Shown here: positions 15,384 through 22,468 of the stretch, piece after piece | Layout of the letters: each line of letters opens with the position of its first letter | Numbering within the stretch: the stretch's first letter is position 1 | Source: an uncultured Eubacteriales bacterium | Lineage (GTDB): Bacteria > Bacillota > Clostridia > Lachnospirales > Lachnospiraceae | Direction: 5' to 3' | Length of the DNA: 32,812 nt | Assembly: GCA_900545455.1 (NCBI GenBank) | Contig: UQZF01000008.1 | Location: forward strand, 1 to 32,812 | Translations under genes and position numbers: made by a program | The notes under the pieces: generated by a model | Told to the model about the DNA's origin: nothing | Database searches by the model: none | What the model saw: the letters and a program-made list of their open reading frames with translations, nothing else

Positions 15384-16748
15384 TTAATTCTTAAAGCTGT
15401 GGATTGGTGCAGGTATTCTTCCCACACGGTTCACAAATGCCGAGCAGTCAAACGAGTTGACAGGCATTATAGGAGCATAGCCTAAAAGCCCTCCGAACTC
15501 AACTGTCTCGCCCACACCCTTTCCTATTACAGGAATGATTCTCACCGCTGTTGTCTTTTGGTTAACCATACCGATTGCCGCCTCATCTGCGATTATTCCT
15601 GAGATTGTGCTAGGCTTTGTGTCTCCCGGAACCGCAATCATGTCAAGTCCCACGGAGCAGACACAGGTCATTGCCTCAAGTTTCTCGATTGTAAGCGCGC
15701 CAGCAAGCACGGAATCTATCATTCCCTGGTCCTCGCTCACCGGAATGAAAGCACCACTTAATCCTCCTACATACGAGGAAGCCATAACACCGCCCTTCTT
15801 AACCTGATCATTTAAAAGTGCAAGTGCCGCCGTTGTGCCCGGTGCTCCCGCTCTCTCAAGACCTATCTCCTGCAAAATATCCGCAACGGAATCTCCGATT
15901 GCAGGTGTAGGCGCAAGCGAAAGATCGATTATTCCGAAAGGAATGCCGAGACGCTTTGACGCCTCCTGTGCGACAAGCTGTCCGACTCTCGTAATCTTGA
16001 ATGCCGTCTTTTTGATTGTCTCGCAGAGCACCTCGAAGCTCTCGCCTCTAACCTGCTCGAGAACATGCTTTACAACACCCGGTCCGCTGACTCCGACATT
16101 TATTATCGCATCATCCTCTGATACGCCGTGGAAGGCACCTGCCATGAAAGGATTGTCGTCAGGGGCATTGCAGAGAACAACGAGCTTAGCACAGCCGAGA
16201 GAATCCCTCTCCTTAGTAGCCTCCGCCGTCTCCTTTACAATCTCACCCATAAGGCGCACGGCATCCATGTTGATGCCCGTCTTTGTCGAGCCGACATTCA
16301 CGGAGCTGCAAATAAGCTCTGTGGATGCGAGTGCCTGTGGGATTGAGCGGATTAAGAGCTCATCACTCTTTGTCATTCCCTTGCTCACGATTGCAGAGTA
16401 ACCGCCGATAAAGTTGACTCCGACCTCATGTGCCGCCTTATCGAGCGTCTTTGCGATAGTCACATAGTCCTCAGGTGTTTTGCAGCAGGCTGCACCCACA
16501 AGCGAGATAGGTGTGATTGATATTCTCTTGTTGACGATAGGGATTCCGAAGTCCCTCTCTATCTCTTTTCCCACCTTTACAAGGTTCTTGGCAACCGTTG
16601 TAATCTTGTTGTATATCTTCTCATTCGTCACGGAAAGGTCCGCATCAGCACAATCTAACAGGTTGATACCGAGTGTTATTGTTCGCACATCAAGGTTCTC
16701 CTGCTCAATCATCTTGTTAGTCTCATTGACTTCAAATATGTTAATCAT
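15384..16748 (-). CDS. UPF0210 / PFL-like family protein (DUF711)
   Basis: Family with a pyruvate-formate-lyase-like fold but no established reaction; it almost always accompanies a UPF0237 ACT protein. The 454 aa match the family. Visible landmarks are the N-terminal ENLDVRTITLGINLLDCAD, RISITPISLVG, IGGYSAIVSKGM, SSVNVGSTKTGINMDAV, VGVSGPGVVKHVLE, LSLAPTPAIGDSVADIL and GGLSGAFIPVSED. ATG at 16748 follows TAGGAG. It lies 48 nt behind the ACT gene and 22 nt ahead of DUF4317, so all three are probably one operon. Cytoplasmic; it lacks the glycyl-radical context of true PFL in what I can see. Confidence 0.93.
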   Translation of the reverse strand: MINIFEVNETNKMIEQENLDVRTITLGINLLDCADADLSVTNEKIYNKITTVAKNLVKVGKEIERDFGIPIVNKRISITPISLVGAACCKTPEDYVTIAKTLDKAAHEVGVNFIGGYSAIVSKGMTKSDELLIRSIPQALASTELICSSVNVGSTKTGINMDAVRLMGEIVKETAEATKERDSLGCAKLVVLCNAPDDNPFMAGAFHGVSEDDAIINVGVSGPGVVKHVLEQVRGESFEVLCETIKKTAFKITRVGQLVAQEASKRLGIPFGIIDLSLAPTPAIGDSVADILQEIGLERAGAPGTTAALALLNDQVKKGGVMASSYVGGLSGAFIPVSEDQGMIDSVLAGALTIEKLEAMTCVCSVGLDMIAVPGDTKPSTISGIIADEAAIGMVNQKTTAVRIIPVIGKGVGETVEFGGLLGYAPIMPVNSFDCSAFVNRVGRIPAPIHSFKN

Positions 16749-16796
16749 GATATTCTCCTAATTTATACTTTATTTTAAATCTCAGGTATTACATCA

Positions 16797-17069
16797 TTAA
16801 ATTCTGTGCATCTTGGTAAAAATTTCCTCGTGCTGACACTTTATCTTAACACCAATGGATTCACCGAGCTTATCGAGCTCCTCCGTAATCTCGGCAAATG
16901 GCTTGGTTGCCTTTTCCATATCAACAATCATCATCATATTAAAATATTCCTGAACTATTGTCTGTGAAATATCGAGAATGTTCACTCCGTTATCCGCAAG
17001 GTATGTACATACCTTTGCAATAATACCTACTGTGTCCTTACCTACTACCGTAATAATTGTCTTGTTCAT
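16797..17069 (-). CDS. UPF0237 family ACT-domain protein
   Basis: Small ACT-domain protein of 90 aa, start ATG 17069 with AAAGGGA upstream (an ATG ten codons earlier is less likely). The sequence from the N-terminus (ITVVGKDTVGIIAKVCTYL) through NILDISQTI to MMMIVDMEKA is one ACT domain, a ligand-binding fold that often senses amino acids. It is the standard partner of the UPF0210 gene next downstream and probably acts with it. A promoter with a perfect inverted repeat lies directly upstream. Ligand unknown. Confidence 0.92.
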   Translation of the reverse strand: MNKTIITVVGKDTVGIIAKVCTYLADNGVNILDISQTIVQEYFNMMMIVDMEKATKPFAEITEELDKLGESIGVKIKCQHEEIFTKMHRI

Positions 17070-17110
17070 GGTGTTATCCCTTTCTGTTGTTGGTCTCATC
17101 GTGCTTTTAT

Positions 17111-17139
17111 TTATAATAAGATAATGAAAACATTATCAA
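17111..17139 (-). promoter_or_regulatory. Promoter of the ACT-PFL operon with inverted repeat GATAATG-N4-CATTATC
   Basis: On the minus strand TTGATA (17134-17139) and TTATAA (17111-17116) are 17 bp apart; TATAAA with 18 bp is an alternative. The 7-bp arms at 17120-17126 and 17131-17137 lie in the spacer and reach into the -35. On the plus strand TGAAAACATTATCA (17125-17138) fits the cre (CcpA) pattern TGWAARCGYTWNCW except for the central G, so it is only a weak cre candidate. Confidence 0.55.
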
Positions 17140-17178
17140 TATTATCAAAACTCCGAAACATCACTTATTCCGCGCAGA

Positions 17179-17973
17179 TTACAGCGTGATGATATGGCTC
17201 GGCTTGTCGCGCCCTGCCACGCTTATCTTAAAATCCCCCGACTTATACTCACTTCCGCTCATATCAATCTCAGTCTTGACTGTCTGGTATGCAAGCTCCG
17301 GGTAATTGTTCTCCTTGCTCAGATGTCCTAATAAAATCTCCTGCACCTGGTTTCCGAGCAGTCTGTCAATCAGATGACCTGCCGCCTCATTTGACAGATG
17401 CCCCTTCTCGCCCAATATTCTCTGCTTTAACAGGTACGGATACGGTCCCGTTTCTAACATTCTCACGTCATGGTTTGCCTCAAGCACCATGCAGTTGACA
17501 CCGGCTAAACTGTCGACTATGTAATCGTTGTACACGCCCAGATCAGTCACAAGCCCGAAAGCCTTGTCCTGCGCCTCCACGCGGAACGCGCACGGGCAGA
17601 GCGCATCGTGCGATGTCGCTACCGCCCTTATCTTCAATGTACCTATATTGAACTCATGGTCGCACTCGACCACATTGTATATATTCTCCGGCATCCTGCC
17701 GAGGTTGGTGTTCTTGATTCCCGTTATGGTTCCCCATGTCGCATATATCGGAATCGCGCTCTTTCTCTCGACAACGCCGAGACCTGAAATATGATCGGAA
17801 TGCTCATGCGTCACCAGTATTGCGTCTATATCGGGGATGGTGAGGTCGAGCTTATTAAGCCCCTCCTCAACCTTCTTTTTGCTGATGCCCGTATCTATAA
17901 GAATATGTGTGTCATCGTCCCCGACATATATACAGTTGCCGCTGCTGCCGCTGGCAATCGTCATTACTCTCAT
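17179..17973 (-). CDS. walJ: WalJ/YycJ-type metallo-beta-lactamase fold hydrolase
   Basis: MBL-fold protein of the YycJ/WalJ group, which in Bacillus is linked to coordination of division with replication and to cell-wall metabolism; a nuclease role has also been proposed. It has 264 aa and starts at ATG 17973 after AGGAG (8-nt spacing). The metal motif THEHSDH gives His56, His58, Asp60 and His61; further ligands are likely in ATSHDA and VTDLGVYND. The family start MTIASGSSGNCIYVG is evident. There is no adjacent WalRK two-component system, unlike in Bacillus. It is the last gene of the polA-led run, 56 nt after the GGDEF gene. Confidence 0.88.
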   Translation of the reverse strand: MRVMTIASGSSGNCIYVGDDDTHILIDTGISKKKVEEGLNKLDLTIPDIDAILVTHEHSDHISGLGVVERKSAIPIYATWGTITGIKNTNLGRMPENIYNVVECDHEFNIGTLKIRAVATSHDALCPCAFRVEAQDKAFGLVTDLGVYNDYIVDSLAGVNCMVLEANHDVRMLETGPYPYLLKQRILGEKGHLSNEAAGHLIDRLLGNQVQEILLGHLSKENNYPELAYQTVKTEIDMSGSEYKSGDFKISVAGRDKPSHIITL

Positions 17974-18029
17974 GTGAATTTCTCCTGTCAAAAAAGCTTA
18001 ATAGTCCTGAATGATATTTAAGCTCTATG

Positions 18030-19769
18030 TTATACATTCTGACGCTTCTCGTCAATGGTTATTTTGCCCTTGCCCGTAGTTTTCGAGATGTACATAGCCC
18101 TGTCGGCATTGTCTATGACGACCGCCTGCTCAGTGCTCTGTTCAGGATAAAAGCTCACTCCGGCACTGGTGTTAATGTACACCGACTGCTCTCCGAGCGT
18201 AATCTTCTGTTCCCTGATTTCCTTATGAATCTGCTCTACAACCTTAACAACTTCATCAAAACTCTTGTTGATAAAAAGAATTACGAACTCCTCACCGCCA
18301 TATCTGTAGCTTGCACAGCCATGCTCTTCCGAAATTTTTCTTATAACCGCAGAAACAGCCACAATAACCGCATCACCGAACAGATGTCCGTAAGTATCAT
18401 TGATTGATTTAAAGTTATCAATATCAAACATCGCAGCGGCAACTCGCTCTTTTTTCAGTTCAGCATCCGCATGTCTGTATTTTTCCATGAATTTGTTGAG
18501 AATACGTCTGTTGTATAGTCCCGTAAGTCCATCCCTCTTTGCAAGATTCTCAAACTGCATATAGAGAAAAGCATTGTTCATTCCAACCTGAAGCTCTGAC
18601 AGGATATTATCAAAGAAAGTCTCTCTCTGTACGAAGAAATCCGGCTCATTATCGCATATCACATATACTCCGGCGCGTCTGCCGTCAACCAATATCAGCC
18701 TTGCAACAAATGAGAATATATGCTCGTTCTTAAGGAAAGAATAATCTGAATGTTTTACATTGTTGCAGATATATGTATGTCCGTCAGAAAGCTTCTCCAG
18801 AAACTCATCGGATGTAAATGTCTCAAGAAGAAGATTGCAGGTATCCTCGCTGATGTCTCCGTACATCTTATACTTCACATCCATATCATACAGCGGATTG
18901 CTTCTCTTATAATCCGCATATATGCTCTTTTCCTTCTCCGAAATTTTGAGAAGACCGGCGCACTTTACATCAATTCCGCTTATAAGCTGTTGGGAGAAAA
19001 ATTCATCAATTTTAACCATATCAAGGGCTTCCGTAAAGAAATGAAGCATCTCATTCTGGAAGCTCACCTCCAGGTTATTTGCATTAATCTTGCGATTGGC
19101 GCTCTCCAGCTCTATTCTTTTAAGTCCGAGCTGTTCGTTGACGTAGTACAGCTTTTCCTGCTTTTCCATGATTTCCTTGTTGTTGTCCATCGCCTTGTCG
19201 ATTATCCTCTCCTTGGCGAGAACCGCATTCTCGAATTTCTCATACTGTTTTCCGATATGTTCAAGCGCCGCAGCCATCGCAATATCAAACGCTGCAAGCA
19301 TCACAACCGAGGTGATAACATAGGTTATTGACACATCCTTAATCGCATACACTATACCCATAATTACAATCGGAATATCCACAATCAGTCCATGAAGAAA
19401 AATCACGCCTCTGTCCGTAAGATCAAAGTATATTCCGAGTTCAAGTGCTATGCACAGATACATAAGAACATAAATCGCATACTCATAATTTCTGTAGTCA
19501 TCGTGCATAACAAACGCTGATAAAACAAGAAGCTGAACCATCTTCAAAGCAAAAATGAATTTTGTGTTCTTTAAAAAATCCGATGGTCTGAATGCCTGCT
19601 CGACAATAAGTACGACACATATAATCGCCGCACGCATAAATGCAGGCGCACCCACTGAAAAGCTCTGAAACGTCTCTATGAGCAGATACGCAATAAGCAG
19701 GATAAGTGCAGGAAAATGTCTTTTGGCAAATCTGTTTTGTAACTCAACAATTTCTTCTTTCTTGTACAT
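18030..19769 (-). CDS. Membrane diguanylate cyclase (GGDEF)
   Basis: Predicted to make cyclic di-GMP from two GTP. In 579 aa, six hydrophobic segments occupy about residues 18-170. A coiled coil (about 175-235) and a GAF-like region follow, then the GGDEF domain from about 405 with RDGLTGLYNRR (Asp413), FDIDNFKSINDTYGH and the active loop YGGEEF (GGEEF 491-495). The RxxD product-inhibition site normally five residues before GGEEF is absent (EHGC there). ATG at 19769 is 6 nt after the FtsA-like stop, so the two are co-translated or co-transcribed. No EAL domain. Catalytic residues look intact, so activity is expected. Confidence 0.92.
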   Translation of the reverse strand: MYKKEEIVELQNRFAKRHFPALILLIAYLLIETFQSFSVGAPAFMRAAIICVVLIVEQAFRPSDFLKNTKFIFALKMVQLLVLSAFVMHDDYRNYEYAIYVLMYLCIALELGIYFDLTDRGVIFLHGLIVDIPIVIMGIVYAIKDVSITYVITSVVMLAAFDIAMAAALEHIGKQYEKFENAVLAKERIIDKAMDNNKEIMEKQEKLYYVNEQLGLKRIELESANRKINANNLEVSFQNEMLHFFTEALDMVKIDEFFSQQLISGIDVKCAGLLKISEKEKSIYADYKRSNPLYDMDVKYKMYGDISEDTCNLLLETFTSDEFLEKLSDGHTYICNNVKHSDYSFLKNEHIFSFVARLILVDGRRAGVYVICDNEPDFFVQRETFFDNILSELQVGMNNAFLYMQFENLAKRDGLTGLYNRRILNKFMEKYRHADAELKKERVAAAMFDIDNFKSINDTYGHLFGDAVIVAVSAVIRKISEEHGCASYRYGGEEFVILFINKSFDEVVKVVEQIHKEIREQKITLGEQSVYINTSAGVSFYPEQSTEQAVVIDNADRAMYISKTTGKGKITIDEKRQNV

Positions 19770-19775
19770 AGAACA

Positions 19776-21836
19776 TTATCTCCAATACAATTCTATTTTG
19801 TCACCCGCGGCTATCGGAGCCGTAAAAGGTACCTTTTCACCATTGAGTGTTGTTACAAGTTCCGTCCCTCCCGGTGTCTTAAGGTCAAACGGATAAAAAT
19901 CGAACACATCAACAAAAGTATATCTACTCTTACCTGAAAGAACCACCGAAGTATCGTTTACGGATATTGTTATATTTACCGGCTCCGATGCCTCATCCGG
20001 CTTTTCCACAGCTTCTTCGGATTCATTTCCGTTTTTTTCATGCTCTTTCGTTTCCGTATTTTTCTCACTATCGTCGTACTCAGGCTCATCATCAAAATAT
20101 TTTACGTTAAAGTTCTCATAGACTATTGTATCCTTATCGGCGGATACGTTGTTGACAAGAATTGTTATGCCGTCCGTGCTTACATCCATAAAGTCAAAGA
20201 GCTGTTTTACAGTGTAATAGTTCTCCATTATAATATCATCACCCGGTTCGACACTGTAATCAGCCCCTTTAAGCTCACCGTTCACATAAGCAAACTTAGG
20301 GCAGATGATAAGCTTGTCATTTACAACGAAATTGACGGTGCTCTTGTACTCCTCAAGCTCGCCGATTGTTATGTGCCCTGCCTCGCCCGCTGTCGACTCC
20401 CTTATCTCTATCTGGTCATTGTGCGCTATTCTCGCATTCATACTGCTCTCACGTCCGTTTAAAAGTATCACCGCCGCATCGCCCGTGGAGCCTCTGACAA
20501 GCCTTGACTTGCCGTTCACCGTGAACTCAAGTTCCTTTCCGCGCCTTGGGAATATGCTTTCGTTAGGCATTCCCGACTGCATTACGGCATCTACAATCGA
20601 AAGATGATTATTGTCATACAGCTTAACTCTCTCTCCGTTAACCGTAGCCAGAATAAAGTTGTTCTTCTGGTTGTAATAATTGATACAAATTCCGATAGGC
20701 GTAACAAGGAGGGCATCTTTCTTCACGTTATCAACAACAAAATCTATGCTTGTGAGCACTTCCTCGCCTCTCACGGCAACTCTCTCGTGTGCTATCTCCA
20801 GTCTATCGGCAATCTTGTCTGTAAAACCCGGGAATTTTCCGCCTCCTCCTACCACAAACACTGCACTCACAGGCTTATCACCGTTCAGTTCACATATTTT
20901 ATCCGCTACATCATCTGCGATCTTTGTCAGCTGCGCATCAAGAAGCTTGTGTACATCTCCCGGTGCAAGCTTGTGTGATATTCCCATTATGTCTTTGTAT
21001 GTAATCGTCTTTTTCTTTCCTGCGGCAAGCTTAATCTTCTCTGCCGCGGCAAAATCGACGAGATACTCCTTCGCAATTATCTCCGTGAGCTCGTCCCCGG
21101 CGGCAGGAATCATTCCGTAAGCAACCACACTTCCATCCTTCGTGAGACATATATCGGATGTTCCTGCTCCTACATCGACAAGAGCTATGTTTAGAAGTCT
21201 GTACTGTTCTGGAATGGCTACATTCATTGCTGCAATAGGCTCCAATGTAAGATTTGCCACGGTAAGTCCCGCATAGTCAACCGCCGCATACAATCCATCG
21301 ACAACCTCCTCCGGGAGGAAAGTCGCAAGAAGGTCTATGCCAATCTTCTCCGCCTTATGTCCTTCAAGATTATTGATTGCATAATCGTTGAGGTAATATC
21401 TCACAGGTGTATATCCTACACAGTAAAATTTATATTTTTCACCCTTAAGATTAAGTTCCTTATGCGCTTTCTCGACCGCTATAAGCTCAAGCGAATATAT
21501 ATTCTCCGCATTCACTCTCACTTCACCCTCGAACTCCACATCCTCATGAACCTGAACCGTACGAAGCACTCGTCCGGCAGCAGCTATGCAAACTTCCTTA
21601 AGTTTCTTTCCTATGGAAGCCTCAAGCTCATGCTTTACAATGCGTATCGTATCGCCAACCTTGTTGATGTCATGAATCTGTCCGTCAAGCATTGCTCTGG
21701 TTTCATGCTCCTTTGATACAATCGCAGCAGCCTGAAAACGACCATTTTTCATATAGCCGACCGTTCCGACAACATTTCTGGTTCCGATATCAAGTCCGAA
21801 TACAAAATCGTCCGGACAGTAAACAGTTTCACTCAT
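19776..21836 (-). CDS. FtsA/actin-like ATPase with beta-grasp-like C-terminal repeats
   Basis: Actin-fold protein of 686 aa, much longer than FtsA (about 420). Residues 1 to about 390 carry the ATPase landmarks: phosphate-1 GLDIGTRNVVG, phosphate-2 LVDVGAGTSDICL and adenosine loop FVVGGGGKFPGF, plus an FtsA-like insertion around 85-165. The remaining 300 residues hold three similar units that each end in NG-x(n)-GD/ND-x-I: LLNGRES...HNDQIEI (Asn460), YVNGELK...PGDDIIM (Asn519) and TLNGEKV...AGDKIELYW (Asn665). They resemble ThiS/TGS beta-grasp ends and are separated by an acidic linker before the last. No amphipathic FtsA membrane helix is seen at the C-terminus. Its ATG overlaps the coaE stop by 4 bp. 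Probably a division- or envelope-related paralogue; partner unknown. Confidence 0.88.
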   Translation of the reverse strand: MSETVYCPDDFVFGLDIGTRNVVGTVGYMKNGRFQAAAIVSKEHETRAMLDGQIHDINKVGDTIRIVKHELEASIGKKLKEVCIAAAGRVLRTVQVHEDVEFEGEVRVNAENIYSLELIAVEKAHKELNLKGEKYKFYCVGYTPVRYYLNDYAINNLEGHKAEKIGIDLLATFLPEEVVDGLYAAVDYAGLTVANLTLEPIAAMNVAIPEQYRLLNIALVDVGAGTSDICLTKDGSVVAYGMIPAAGDELTEIIAKEYLVDFAAAEKIKLAAGKKKTITYKDIMGISHKLAPGDVHKLLDAQLTKIADDVADKICELNGDKPVSAVFVVGGGGKFPGFTDKIADRLEIAHERVAVRGEEVLTSIDFVVDNVKKDALLVTPIGICINYYNQKNNFILATVNGERVKLYDNNHLSIVDAVMQSGMPNESIFPRRGKELEFTVNGKSRLVRGSTGDAAVILLNGRESSMNARIAHNDQIEIRESTAGEAGHITIGELEEYKSTVNFVVNDKLIICPKFAYVNGELKGADYSVEPGDDIIMENYYTVKQLFDFMDVSTDGITILVNNVSADKDTIVYENFNVKYFDDEPEYDDSEKNTETKEHEKNGNESEEAVEKPDEASEPVNITISVNDTSVVLSGKSRYTFVDVFDFYPFDLKTPGGTELVTTLNGEKVPFTAPIAAGDKIELYWR

Positions 21837-22450
21837 ATCCTATCCCCACCTGACTTTATTTCTTTAAGAACAGCCGTAAGCCTGTCAACAAGCGCCTGAC
21901 TGTCCGAAGAATTATCTATTACATATCTGCAATGCTTTCTGAACTCTTCGTCCGAAAGCTGATTCGCCATAATATCAAGACATTTTTTTCTGGTATATCC
22001 GCGATTTGCCATCAGTCTTTTGATTCGTTCCTCTTCCGGGACATATACATACCAGAATTCCTCACATATACTGTCGTATCCGGCTTCAATAAGAAGTGCA
22101 GCCTCAACAAAGACATACTCGTATATTCCCATTCTATCTGCTTCGGCAATTTTTTTCTTTACCTCAAGCATCGTCAGAGGGTGAATGACCGCATCGACCT
22201 TAGCACACAGCTCCTTATCGGCAAATATCTCTGCTGCCATCTTCTTTCTGTCTATCGCAAGTCCGTTATCTCCAAGCACATCTTTTCCCAGAAGTTCCAC
22301 AACCTGCTTATAGGCAGCTCCGTCCGGTTCAATAGTCTTCTTCGCCACATCATCCGTCCGTATAATAATACAGCTTGTCAATCTGTTCAACTCATCAAGC
22401 ACGGTCGATTTTCCCGCGCCGACTCCTCCTGTGACACCTATAACTCTCAT
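21833..22450 (-). CDS. coaE: Dephospho-CoA kinase
   Basis: Last step of coenzyme A synthesis: ATP-dependent phosphorylation of dephospho-CoA. The 205 aa open with the P-loop GVTGGVGAGKST (residues 5-16). The substrate region IIRTDDVAKKTIEPDG is present, as are VEAALLIEAGYD and ERIKRLMANRGYT of the lid. ATG at 22450 follows AGGGGG. It lies 18 nt behind polA and overlaps the FtsA-like gene by ATGA. The polA-coaE order is common in Firmicutes. Confidence 0.97.
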   Translation of the reverse strand: MRVIGVTGGVGAGKSTVLDELNRLTSCIIIRTDDVAKKTIEPDGAAYKQVVELLGKDVLGDNGLAIDRKKMAAEIFADKELCAKVDAVIHPLTMLEVKKKIAEADRMGIYEYVFVEAALLIEAGYDSICEEFWYVYVPEEERIKRLMANRGYTRKKCLDIMANQLSDEEFRKHCRYVIDNSSDSQALVDRLTAVLKEIKSGGDRI

Positions 22451-22468
22451 ATATCCCCCTGTATATTT

